64,000 nucleotides of DNA from Cynocephalus volans (Eukaryota > Chordata > Mammalia > Dermoptera > Cynocephalidae). A program made the translations under genes and the position numbers. Location of the stretch: NCBI RefSeq assembly GCF_027409185.1, contig NC_084463.1, positions 164,099,869 to 164,163,868 on the forward strand, read 5' to 3'. Each line of letters begins with the position of its first letter. The stretch's first letter is position 1. This document shows, one piece after another, positions 31,630 to 41,812 of the stretch. The notes beneath the pieces were generated by a model, which saw only the letters and a program-made list of their open reading frames with translations, searched no databases and had not been told where the DNA came from.

Positions 31630-31845
31630 AAAGTTGAACCCATGGAGGGGTGGGAGAAGATGGGAGCAATTAACTACTCAATGGGTGTAGGGTCCCCCTT
31701 TGAGGGAATTACAATATTTTAGAACTCAGGAGAAGTGGTGAGTGCAGAATGTTGTGAATGCACTAAATGCCACCAAACTGTTCACCTGAAAATGGCTAAT
31801 TTTATGTTTTGTGAATCTCACCTCAATTTTTAAAAACGTTTTACT
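31630..31845 (+). mobile_element. L1M 3' end fragment
   Basis: 'tgcagaatgttgtgaatgca', 'ctaaatgccaccaaactgtt', 'cacctgaaaatggctaattt' and 'tatgttttgtgaatctcacc' with a terminal A-rich run are the 3' end of old L1 elements. Confidence 0.8.
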
Positions 31846-31990
31846 CTGTGGGATGTTAACCTCTCCTGCAGTTCTGGGTGGTGAACACCCGATCCTACAT
31901 GCTGCAGCATGGTGTCTGAGTACCTCCAGGGAGAGGAGAAGAAGGAGATGGAGTCCAAGAAGGCACATGATAAAACCTTGTGTTTGATTA

Positions 31991-32117
31991 TTACTTCTCT
32001 TTTGATGTTGTTGTTTTTGTTTGGTCGTTTTTTCATTTTTTGGATTTTTTTGGCTGGCCAGTATAGGGATCGAACCTTGACCTTGGTGCGATCCGCAACT
32101 GAGCTCATCGGCCAGCC
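31991..32117 (-). mobile_element. tRNA-Ile-like SINE
   Basis: On the minus strand it starts 'ggctggccgatgagctcagt', has 'caccaaggtcaaggttcgat' with a canonical GGTTCGATCC B box, then 'actggccagcc' and an A-rich tail. A short direct repeat TTGATTA lies at 31984-31990 and 32118-32124. Part of the anticodon arm is deleted. Confidence 0.85.
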
Positions 32118-32124
32118 TTGATTA

Positions 32125-32470
32125 ATCTTACTTTCCTTATTATTCTCTCCAAAGACTGCACTGGCTTTGCAGTTCATCTGGCACAGCTCAGGTGTCCAGG
32201 GGCCTTCTCATCAACCCATAGCCAACAAGTGAACCACCCCGAGAAAGAACAATGGAAGAAAAGAATCGTCTTTGCAATTGAGGGGAAAATGCTACATACA
32301 ATGGTGCTTGTGGGTGCACCAGGATATTATGTACCATTCAACTCCCGGTAGCTGTGTGTCATAGGATGGCCGTTCAGAGATTATCTGCACTGCCCTCGTC
32401 AAAGGGAAAGAGCAACCTGAAGGAGGATTGGAGTCGGAACAGACGCAGGATCCCTGTGGATACGAAAAGA
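32125..32470. other. Unique DNA
   Basis: Nothing recognised. Confidence 0.3.
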
Positions 32471-32474
32471 TTCA

Positions 32475-32665
32475 GCATGATAAATGAGGGGAAGAACACG
32501 GACTTCAGAGTGAGCAGCCCTTGGTTCAAGTCCTCAGTCTGCCACTTCCTGCCAGGAGCCTTAGGCAAGTCACTTAGCCTTTTTGACTTTCAGTTTCCTT
32601 ATCTATAGAATAGGAGAGATATCCATCTGTGCAGAGCTGCTGGGGGGGGACAAAAGTAGATGCAA
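32475..32665 (-). mobile_element. MIR SINE
   Basis: Reversed MIR: 'gacttcagagtgagcagccc', 'ggttcaagtcctcagtctgc', 'ttaggcaagtcacttagcct' and 'tcagtttccttatctataga', in order and with good conservation. Confidence 0.9.
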
Positions 32666-32832
32666 TGTCAAACCCAGACTCAAAAAATTCCTATAGATAA
32701 ATTTTCAAGGAAAATGAGCTCACAGTCAAAAATTGCAAAACATTGGAATAAAAGCCTATAGAAATAACAGACAGCAGAATCAAACTCACAAAGACCTCAA
32801 AATTGAAATTATGAAAAGTAATAAATAACATA

Positions 32833-32842
32833 AATATGTTTA
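32833..32842. repeat. Target-site duplication, left copy
   Basis: AATATGTTTA, repeated at 33078-33087 across the 235-bp insert. Confidence 0.8.
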
Positions 32843-33077
32843 ATGTGTTTATTTATTTAATTTTTATTATTTATTATTAGCATATTCATTATTACAAATT
32901 GTTATATTTCTTTGTGCCCTTTACCCAACCCATCATGACCTGTCACTTCCTAAACCCCCTCCCTCTCTCCACCCCTCACCTCTAGTATCCTTAGGTTTGT
33001 TTCTCCTTCTGAAAGATTAATGTATTGTTGTGGTCTTTTCTTCCTTCTTTCTTTCCTTCCTCCTTCCCTCGCTGTTT
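32843..33077 (-). mobile_element. 235-bp retroinsert in L1, probably a truncated younger L1 end
   Basis: The insert begins with a T-rich run ('tttatttatttaatttttat') and continues with C-rich pyrimidine DNA ending in CTTCCTT repeats. Read on the minus strand it has a purine-rich body and an A-rich end, as expected of a 5'-truncated LINE 3' UTR. A 10-bp direct repeat flanks it. The body does not match an L1 3' UTR that I know, so it may be lineage-specific. Confidence 0.6.
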
Positions 33078-33087
33078 AATATGTTTA
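33078..33087. repeat. Target-site duplication, right copy
   Basis: Identical to 32833-32842. Confidence 0.8.
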
Positions 33088-34293
33088 AAAAAATAAAAGT
33101 GAAGCTTGAAACATGATCAAATGGGAAAATTTATACATCATGACCAAGAAAGTTTGAAAAATATGATATAAAACTTCTAGAAACAAAAAATATAATTACT
33201 AAAATTAAAAACTCACTGGATGTCGAGTGGCTATATTAATTTCAGACAAAGTAGACTTTGGAGCAAAGAAAATACCCAGGATAAAAAGAAACACTACATT
33301 ATGATAAATAGGATCAATTCACTACTGACACAATAACCCCAAATGCATATCAACTAAGAACAGAGCTTCAAAACACATGAAGCAAAAACTGATGGAAACA
33401 AAAAGAGAAATAGACAAATCCACAGTTATAGTTGGAAACCTCCATATTCCCCTCTAATAGGCATTTAGAACATTCTACCCAAAAAACCAGAAAACATACT
33501 ATTTTTAAGCATACATGGAATATTCAAGATAGACTATATTCTGGGTCATAAAACAAAACTTAACAAAGTTAAAATAATTTAAATCATACTAAATATGTCC
33601 TATAATGCAATTAAACTGCAAATTAATAACAGAAAGATAAGAGAAAAATACCCAAGCATTTGAAAATTAAACAACATGCTTTAAAATGATCAGTGAACCA
33701 AAGAGGATATCTCAAGGCAAACTAGAAAACATATTGAACTAAACAAAAAATAAAAATACAACATATTCACATTTGTGAGATGCAGCCCCAGCAGTGCTTA
33801 AAGGGAAATTCATAGCACTAAATGCTTATAAAAGAAAAGAGTAAAGGTCTTCAATCAATAATCTAAACTTTTTTCTTAAGAAACTAGAAGAGAAAGAGCA
33901 AAATAAGCCCAAAGTAAGGAGGAGAGAGGAAATAATAAAGACAAGAACAGAAATCAATGAAGTTGAAAACAACAAAAAATAAAGAGAAAAATCAATAATA
34001 CCAAAAGTTGGTTCTTTAAAAAGATCAATAAAGTTGATGATGCTTTAACAAGGCTAACAGAGAAAAAAGAAGACCTCATAGACATCAAAAGTCATTTAAA
34101 CGAATACTATGAACAAATCTATGCAAATAAATTCTGCATCTTACATGAAATGGACAAATTCCTTGAAAGACACAAACTACCAAAATTCACCCAAGATGAA
34201 ATAGATAATTTGAATAGCTTTTAACTATTAAGTACATTTCACGCATGGTTTTAAATTATTTTCCCCCATGTATAAATAAATTCCCAGCCCCAG

Positions 34294-35131
34294 ATGGTTT
34301 TGCTGGCTGATTCTACCAAACATCAAAAGAACAACACAGTCTATTTCAGAAAATACAAGAGCAGAGACTACTTCCCAAAACATTTTATGAGGCTAGCATT
34401 GCCCATGGCCAAAACTAGACAAAGACTCTACAAAAAAGGAAAACTACAGACTAATATCCTAGATAAACATAGACACAAAAATCCTCAACAAAATACTAGC
34501 AAACAAAGTGCAACAATATATAAAAAGAGTAACATAACACCACTCAGTGGGGTGTATCCCAGGAATGCAAGGCCAGTTCAATACTCAAAAATCAATCAGT
34601 GGAGTCTACCATATCAACAGCCTAAAAAGAAAAACCACATGATCATTTCAACTGATATAGAAAAAGCATCTGACAAAATCGAGCATCCATTCATGATTAA
34701 GTTCTCAAAAAACTACCCATAGAAGGAAACTTCCTCAATCTGACAAAGGGCGTATGTAAAAAAATCATACTTTATACAGAAAGGCTTTCCCCCAAAGATT
34801 GGGAACAAGACAAGGATGTCCAGTCTCACAACTCCTAATCAACATCACAGTAGAAACCTTAGCCCATACAAAAAGGCAAGAAAAAGAAGTAAGAGGCATA
34901 CAGATTGGAAAGAAATATATAAAACTATCCTTATTCTCAGACAACATGACTATCTACATAGAAAATCCCAAGAAATCTACAAAAAAAAAAAAAATCCTAG
35001 AACTAATGAGGACTTTAAAAAGTCATAGGACACAAGGTCACCACACAAAAGCCAACCATATTTTTATACAATGGCAATGCACAACTGGAAACCAAAATTT
35101 TAAAAACAACGTGATTTACAATAACACCTAA
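34294..35131 (+). pseudogene. L1 ORF2 reverse transcriptase relic
   Basis: Two open pieces cover part of the reverse transcriptase. The first (34294-34722) ends with a segment like the 'EKAFDKIQHPFMIK' block of L1 ORF2p. The second (34799-35131) carries GTRQGCP followed by a leucine-rich stretch, then KLSLFSDN at about 34922-34945, where a working enzyme has the F/YADD catalytic loop. The second aspartate is replaced by asparagine, and frameshifts separate the pieces. It cannot encode an active enzyme. Confidence 0.85.
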
Positions 35132-35984
35132 AAAATGAAATATCTAGGTATAAGTCAAGCAAAACACGTATAGGATCTATCTGCTGAAAACTGTGAAATA
35201 TTGATAAAAGAAATCAAAGAGAATTTAGGCAATTAGAGAAACACTGTGTTCATGAATTGGAACTCAACATAGTAAAGATGTCAATTGTCCCAAAGTTGGC
35301 TTAGACTTCATGCACTTCCAAACAAAATCCTAGCATGACTTTTTGTAGATATAGACAAACTGGTTCTAAAATTTATTTGAAAAGGCAAAGATACTAAGAG
35401 CTAAAAACAACTTTGAAAAAAAAGAATAAATTAGACAAATAATACTACCCAATTTTAAGATATATTGTAAAGCTACAACAATCAAGATATTGGCTAAGAT
35501 GAGAAAAAATACTTGCAAATCATATATCTGACAAAGGACTGGTATCCAGAATTATGTAAAGAACTCTCAAAACTCAATGGTAAGAAAACAACCCAATTTA
35601 AAAATGTGCAACAAAAGACTTGAACAGTCACTTCACCAAGAAGAAATGCAGGTGCAAGAAAACTCATGAAAAGCTGCTTAACCTCATTAGCCATTAAGGA
35701 AATGAGAATTGAAACCATGACAAGAGACCACCCCCCATCTATTAGTAAGAGCTAAAATAAAAACGACAATACTAAGTGTTGCGAAGGTGTGGAGCAACTG
35801 AAACTTTCAGACATTGCTGGAGGGAATGCACAATGATATATCCACTCTGAAAAACAGCTTGGCAGTTCCTTAGAAAGTTAAACATACCCATATCACATGA
35901 CCCAGCAATCCCATTCTGGGTATTCACGCTAGAGAAATGAAAATTTATGTTCACACAAAACTCACATGCAAATGTTTATAGCAG

Positions 35985-36758
35985 CGAGATAGGAGGTGCT
36001 CAGTTTCCCTGGGTTCAGGTTACAGGACACACCTCTGGGTTTCAAGCCACTCCCCTAGGTCTCAGGCCCTCTCCTCTAGGCCCTCTTCTAGAAAAAATTT
36101 AGGGTTTCCAGTTAGACCTATTTTCAGCACCAGCACAGGGAAAATGAGACCACAAGGGTCTGGCTTATGCAAATCCAGTGTCTGGCTTGCTCAGTAAAGT
36201 GGAGTTTATCTTCTGAATGACCTTCCACTATCACAAGCCTGGTACATGAGATAGGATTTGACCAATGAACATGCTCCAAAAGGAAACCAACTGAGATGTG
36301 CAAGACTACCTCACATAACAGGGAACCACCCCCTTAGTTGAATATTCATTAGGTAGCAAAACTGGAAAAGAGGAATTCCGGGCAAAGGCAGGGCTGTTGC
36401 TGAGGCTCTTGGAGCCAGCCCACCCTCTGCCTGTGGAGTGTGGATTGCTTTCTTTTTGTATCAAACTTACTTTCAGCAAAAGGCTGCTCACTCTCTTGAG
36501 CCAGCCTGCACTCTCTACTGAGCTTTAAGTGTGTATTTCTTGCTTTTGTGTTAAACTCGGTGTGGGCCCTGCTCAGTCTCCGGAGCTGTGCTGCGCTCTG
36601 TGAAATCTGTTTCTCTTATTCATTACATTAAACCTGTTCTCATTTTCTGCTGTGACCCTGCTCTTGAGTTCTTTCCTTTGGGGGAGTAAAGAACCGGGTA
36701 AGAGGACAGGGTGGGTCGAGGGTGACTATTCGGCCCCGCACACCCTTCCTTGGGCACC
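35985..36758 (+). mobile_element. Solo LTR of an endogenous retrovirus (class I-like)
   Basis: About 774 bp with no internal retroviral sequence, sitting inside L1. The L1 text 'atgtttatagcag' on the left resumes as 'gcagctccattcataatttg' on the right. The 4-bp GCAG (5-bp GCAGC if shifted) is present on both sides. Inside are an ATTAAA polyadenylation signal at 36627-36632 and downstream GT-rich DNA. The 5' end 'cgagataggagg' looks like an eroded TGAGATAGGAGG start. The class I (gammaretrovirus-like) assignment is inference from layout and length. Solo LTRs arise by recombination between the two LTRs of a provirus. Confidence 0.75.
36627..36632 (+). promoter_or_regulatory. Polyadenylation signal ATTAAA in solo LTR
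   Basis: ATTAAA in the 3' third of the LTR, followed by 'cctgttctcattttctgctgt', a T/GT-rich stretch. This is the usual layout of the LTR R-U5 boundary. Confidence 0.6.
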
Positions 36759-37597
36759 GCAGCTCCATTCATAATTTGCCAAACAACAGACATGTCCATC
36801 AATTAGTGAATGGATAAAAAAATAATGAAATATCCATACAATGGACTAGTCAGCAATAAAAATGCAGAACCTGCAACAATTTAAATGACTGTAAAATATA
36901 ACTATGTTGAGTAAAATAAATAAATCTAAAAAGGTTTCATACTATATGGTTTCATTTATAGGACAGTCTATAAATGACAAAATTACAACAATGGAGAACA
37001 GACCAAGTTGAGGAAGGGTCTAACTATAAAGGGGTGGCACAAGGCAACTTTGGGTGCGTGGACGGACTTGTTCTGTATCCTGATTGTGGTGGTGGTTCCA
37101 TGCACTTATACATGCGTTAAAACTCATAGAACTGTATGTACATCCACCCAATAAATGTCAATTTTTCTGTATGATAACTTTAAAAATAAAAAGATTAATA
37201 TGGATGGGTGTGCTAAATAGCATATTAGACACAGCTGAAAAAAAGACTTAGTGAAATTATCCAGAACGCAGCCCAGAGAAAGAGGATGCAAAAATATGGA
37301 CAAGAGGCTGAAAGACACAGAGGATCCAGTGAGACACTGGAGATTTCAGGGAAGGTCATAGAAGTGATGGAGAAGATAAAATAGTCAAAGAGATAATGGC
37401 TTTTAAAAAAACAAGAAGAAAGGTAAATATACAATATTAGCTCATCACTGATACGTCATAGTAAAACTTCAGCACAGCAAATTTTAAAAGTATCCAAAAA
37501 GGAAAAGATCATTTATAAAGGACAGTAATTATATTAACTACTGTCTTGGCAATGGCAAAAACGAAAGCCAGAAGTGAGTGGAATAATAGCATAAACC

Positions 37598-38038
37598 AAA
37601 TAATGGCCCCCAAAGATGTCAAAGTCCGAGTCCCTGTAACCCATGAACATGTCACCTTACATGGCGAAAGGGAGTTGGCAGGTGGGGTTAAGTTCAAGAT
37701 ATTGAGATGCGGAGATTATCCTGGACTTTCTGGGCTGGCCCAGAGTAATCAGAAGTGTCCTTCTGAGAAGGAGACAGAGAGAGATGACAGAAGGGAAGAA
37801 GGCCGTGTGGTGACAGAAGCAGAGACTGGAGTGACTGGCCACGAGTCAAGGAATATCAGCAGCCTCTGGCAGCTGGGTCCTCCCCTGGAGCGTCCAGAAG
37901 GAATCAGCCTTCTGGACACTTTGATTTTTTAGCCTAGTGAGCCCCTTGTCAGACGTCTGAGCTCCAGAACTGTGAGAATAAATGTGTGCTATTTTAAGCC
38001 ACTAAAATAATGGACAGCAGCAACAGGAAACTAAGACA
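37598..38038 (+). mobile_element. MLT1-type MaLR LTR inserted in LINE
   Basis: 'ggcccccaaagatgtcaaag', 'ccgagtccctgtaacccatg', 'gttaagttcaagatattgag', 'gcagagactggagtgactgg', 'ctccagaactgtgagaataa' and 'attttaagccactaaaataa' are the MLT1 blocks in order. LINE sequence lies on both sides. Confidence 0.85.
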
Positions 38039-38719
38039 AGTATCTTCACTGCATGAAGAGCAAACAGCCATCAGACCGAGAATTCTACACCCAGAGAAAC
38101 CAACCTGCAAGGGCATGGACTAAGCAAAGACATTTTCGGACAATCAAAAACTGAGAGTTTAAAACCAAGATACTGTCACGGAAGGAAATTTTAAGGATAA
38201 ACTTCAAACAGAAGAAAAATTATTTCAGAAGTAACGTGAGATACAATAAGAAATGTTGAGCAAATATACTGATAAGTATGTGGGCGAATTCAAGCAAATA
38301 TTGACTACACAAAACAACAACATCTCCTAACTGGGTGGGGTTAAACTTGATGGAATAAAATTAAAATACTTCACAACAATGACACATAAATTAAAATGGA
38401 AGTGAGTGGAGATCCTTGCTTTACTTGGGAGGAAGATAGAAATATTAATTTTCAACTTTATTAATTTAAGTATGCTTGTTAAAATAACTTGCATAAACAA
38501 TAAAAGAAAATCTATAGAGTGTGTAACGTCCAAATAAGTAGAGGAATGGAGAAATAAAATAATAATTTTAAAAACCCCATAAATCCAAAGGAACAAAATT
38601 AGAACTAATTAAAAACAGGTAGTGAGACAGTAGAAATAAAAGCAAATATGTCAGTGATCACAACGCATGTAAATGGACTAAACTCTCCATTTAAAATCCA
38701 ACTAGATGAACGTTAAACA

Positions 38720-38824
38720 GTATACACAGTGTACACAGTATATAGTATATATACACAATATTGTATACACAATATTATTGTATACACAATATATATGTAC
38801 TATATATAATATATATATGTATGC
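38720..38824. repeat. A/T palindromic tract (TATACACAATATTG units)
   Basis: About 105 bases of alternating TA/CA words with repeated GTATACACAATAT units, many locally self-complementary. It arose inside the LINE. Confidence 0.9.
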
Positions 38825-39860
38825 TGTAAATCAAAGACTGGAAAAACATATACCAGGCTATACATGCCAAAAGACAGATGGTGTAATATTAATATCAAAC
38901 ACAATAGACTTTAAAGAAAAAGGCATTATTGAACTAACAAGAGTCATAAGGGGTGGTAAAGATTTAATTTACAGTAGCATATAATATTTCTAAAATTTCA
39001 TGCACCTAGTAACAGAGCTTGGAAATAATAAAACTAAAATTATTAGGATTTTAAGGAGAAATTGATAAATATTCCAAACAGTGAGAGGTTTTAATATTGT
39101 CTCCTAGTAACCAGTAAATCAAGAAGACAAAAATCAGTTAGAATATAGAAAAACTAAAGGACAAATGAAAAGCTTGATCTTGGGGATATTTGAGTGATTT
39201 AAAAAAAAAAAAAGATTCCATATCACAAATTATCAGATGCAGTACACACAATACTTAAAAGGACATTTAGAGTCTAAAATAATGAATAATAAATCATACC
39301 CCAGTCAGGTGTATCCCAGGAATACAAGACTCGTTTAGAAAATCTATGAATGTAATTCGCCATAGTAACAGATTAAAGGAGAAAAACCGAATTATTGTCT
39401 TAATAAATGCAAAAAAAGCATTCAATAAAATTTCATATGCAATCATGGTTTAAAAATCTTAGCAAAGTAGAAATAGAAGGGAACTTCTTTAATCTGATAA
39501 AGAGCATCTACCAGAAATATCTACAATAATCATCACATTTGGAGAATGTTAAAAGAATTCCTGTTGAGATCAGATACCAGACACTTCTGTATAACATCAG
39601 ACTGGAGGCCCTAACCTGTGCAGTAAGACGTGAAAAAGGAATACAAAGGATGAAAGGTACAGAGAAAACTCTTATAAGTTGCAGATTAAAATACTGTTTA
39701 CATAGAAAACTCAAAAGAACCTAAGGAAAATTATTAACAAGAGAGTTAAATAAGGTGAGTGTATACAAAACCAATATACAAAACTCAATCACATTTTAAT
39801 AAAGCAGAAACAATTCCAAAACAAAAAAGATATCATTTACAATAGCAGTGACAAGCAAAT

Positions 39861-39863
39861 ATG

Positions 39864-39904
<41 letters not shown>
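39861..39904 (+). repeat. (TA)n(CA)n compound microsatellite
   Basis: About ten TA units run directly into about eleven CA units, inside the LINE. Confidence 0.95.
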
Positions 39905-40031
39905 TAAATAACCTAGGAATAAATCTAACAAAAATGTATTCAAATGTAGTATGTTTTTGGATAAAAAGACTCAATATAATAATGGTATTTGTTCTCCCCC
40001 AAATTGTTTGCAGATTCAGTACAGTTCTAGT

Positions 40032-40042
40032 CCCCCCCCCCC
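40032..40042 (+). repeat. C11 run followed by A-rich run
   Basis: Eleven consecutive C, then ACAAAAAAG. It marks the right end of the LINE block. Confidence 0.9.
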
Positions 40043-40114
40043 ACAAAAAAGATGCTTTAACTCTTCTTTAATAAGTATTTCCATGAAGTTTAATCATTTT
40101 CACCATAAAGGGAT

Positions 40115-40235
40115 TATTACACCCTTGCCCTGTGATCTTGGACAAGGTCTCAGTTTTGTCAGCTGAAAATAAAAGGACTGGAACAGGTGATCTCCACAGT
40201 CCCTTCCTGCACTGAAATCCTACGATCTCTGAGAC
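40115..40235 (-). mobile_element. MIR SINE fragment
   Basis: Reversed MIR: 'tgatcttggacaaggtctca', 'gttttgtcagctgaaaataa' and 'gtgatctccacagtcccttc' follow the MIR tail order (CTTGGGCAAGTCAC ... TCAGTTTCCTCATCTG ... GATCTCTAAGGTCCCTTCC). Confidence 0.65.
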
Positions 40236-40394
40236 TCTCAGGAAGGGAGGCAGGTAAGGCAGATTTGACACTTCCGTGTGGCTCCTCCTGAGGGTAATGA
40301 AATGATAAACCAGGCTGGGGTGGATCTAAGACTCCACCCAAAGATCTTGGCATCCAACAGGAGGTAAAATGTAAAGCAAATCATGACACGTCCC

Positions 40395-40540
40395 AAACAT
40401 TATGTAATCACTGTAAATAGCTTTTAAAGGATTACATAAACATGGAAAATATTCACGACATGTTAAGTGGGAAAAAATTGCCTATATGCTATAATTACAA
40501 TTCTAAACGCAAGGACAAGATTCATGATTCAAGGCTGCCC
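40395..40540 (+). mobile_element. Old LINE tail fragment
   Basis: 'acataaacatggaaaatatt', 'cacgacatgttaagtgggaa' and 'tatgctataattacaattct' match the ancient LINE 3' UTR family seen at 2006 and 18990. Confidence 0.5.
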
Positions 40541-40844
40541 GAACTCTTAAGTTTCACCTGAAGACATGTTTGGGTTGGCCTGCACTTTACTTTTGGTTTT
40601 AGTCGTTGGCTACCGTTAAAAGTCTAGAGATTTCACATAAATATCCAGATCTCTAGATTCTCTGGAGAAACGTGAAGATCGGCTGACACCGGGCCAAATT
40701 CCCACACAGCAAACACTGGCAGGACCTGCGCTGAGGCTGCCCCTTAGAAGGGGCCTGAGGCTTTCTTGCTCACCTGTCCCCACCCGTCCTGCTTCTCTCA
40801 TTCTGGGTGAGTGCGTGACATGCGGATTATAATGCTGTCGCAGT
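40541..40844. other. Unique DNA
   Basis: Nothing recognised. Confidence 0.3.
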
Positions 40845-41130
40845 ACCTCCACGGTTTGCCCATGCTGTTCCCATCGTCTGGAATGCCTTTCCAGCTTTCT
40901 CCCCTGGCAAAGCCTTGACTGTCCTCAAAGCCTCAGCACAAGTATCATTTCTTCCAAGACCTATTGCTGAACCTCCAGATGAGACCAGCTCCTGCACAGC
41001 CCTGTCCTGGGGAAGCTCATCGTGGTCTCTTCATCTGCTTGTCCCCTACCCGTGCCAAGCCACGGCTCCAGAATAGGGACTGCATTTTATTCATCCCGGA
41101 AGCCCTGGCCTGTCATGCCAAGCTGAGCAC
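40845..41130 (+). mobile_element. L2 LINE fragment
   Basis: 'catcgtctggaatgcctttc', 'ccagctttctcccctggcaa', 'gtcctcaaagcctcagcaca', 'tcttccaagacctattgctg' and 'gaatagggactgcattttat' are the L2 3' region in order. Confidence 0.85.
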
Positions 41131-41685
41131 TGAGCCGAGAGGGACTCAAGAGGAGGTCACGGGTGAAATGAAACTGTGTCCGATGATGGTGTCAGGAGAG
41201 CTTTCTTCTTAAAAACATCCTTTTAATGATGATGTAGTATCGCCAAATGGAAACACAGGAGATGGCATCCGAGGGAAGGCTGGAGCACCTGTCCTGCCTG
41301 GGAAAGACCTCTGGGTATGGCCACCCTCTCCCCACAACTGGAGGGGGTCAAGGGCATTGGCAGCCGAACATCAGAACCTGCTCCTGTTTTCTCTTCTGAA
41401 TCCTCTGGCAGGGAGTCATTATTTGCTTCCTGGAGTGGGCACTGGGACTGCTGGGCATTTTTAGGCCTAGGATTTGGGGTATCCAGGAGCTTCTTTGCAA
41501 GGTGCACGTGTCTGGGAGCCCAGAGAGCTCTGCCTTCCTTCCTGGCTCGTGGGACTGCCACCAGATCCTGGTCTGTGTGTCTGCGACACGGCACACTTTC
41601 CCAGCCCCCGGGCCTCAGCCCAAGTTCATCCTCCTGGGAGCACGTCCCCTCCCTGATGGCCTCTTCCCTTGTCATGGTTTCTTGC
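41131..41685. other. Unique DNA, no gene seen
   Basis: Minus-strand frame of 209 codons (41223-41852) overlaps plus-strand frames and an L2 tail. No family was recognised. Confidence 0.4.
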
Positions 41686-41689
41686 TTAC

Positions 41690-41812
41690 TGTGCTCTATC
41701 CTCAGAAGGTAAGAGCCCACAGCAAAGGCTGAGTCTGCCTTATTCAGAGCTGTATCCCCAGCAGCCGTGTCCACAAACGCTTGTCGAATAACCGAACGAA
41801 CATACAGAAACT
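41690..41812 (+). mobile_element. L2 LINE 3' end
   Basis: 'gctgagtctgccttattcag', 'agctgtatccccagcagccg' and 'acgcttgtcgaataaccgaa' are the terminal blocks of L2 (CTGTATCCCCAGCGCC ... TTGTTGAATGAATGAA). Confidence 0.8.

Larger units (their letters stand above)
32690..37195 (+). mobile_element. L1M LINE, long 5'-truncated copy, split by two insertions
   Basis: Plus-strand L1 with diverged ORF2 through the 3' UTR. ORF2 landmarks: 'gtggctatattaatttcaga' near 33230, 'cccagatggttttgctggct' near 34288, the reverse transcriptase core near 34800-34950 and 'acccagcaatcccattctgg' near 35900. The 3' UTR ends near 37190 with 'acccaataaatgtcaatttt'. It is interrupted by a 235-bp retroinsert (32843-33077) and a solo LTR (35985-36758). 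The flanks rejoin in L1 order. Stops and frameshifts are everywhere, so it is dead. Confidence 0.88.
37196..40060 (+). mobile_element. Second old L1/HAL1-type LINE, plus strand, split by an MLT1 LTR
   Basis: Starts with an ORF1-like section ('agaacgcagcccagagaaag', 'gaggatgcaaaaatatggac') and continues after the LTR with 'gagaattctacacccagaga', 'agacattttcggacaatcaa', 'gtaaatggactaaactctcc', 'atatcaaacacaatagactt' and 'aaagcattcaataaaatttc'. This order fits a full ORF1-to-ORF2 L1 or HAL1 relic. A/T microsatellites interrupt it at 38720 and 39861. It directly follows the poly-A end of the first L1. Confidence 0.75.

Noticed and set aside
34294..35131. An active reverse transcriptase or retron-like system
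   Set aside because: The motifs are those of L1 ORF2, the catalytic loop is mutated to FSDN, and frames are broken. It is a fossil LINE.
35985..36758. A complete endogenous provirus
   Set aside because: Only one LTR is present and L1 sequence resumes directly on its right. There is no gag, pol or env sequence.
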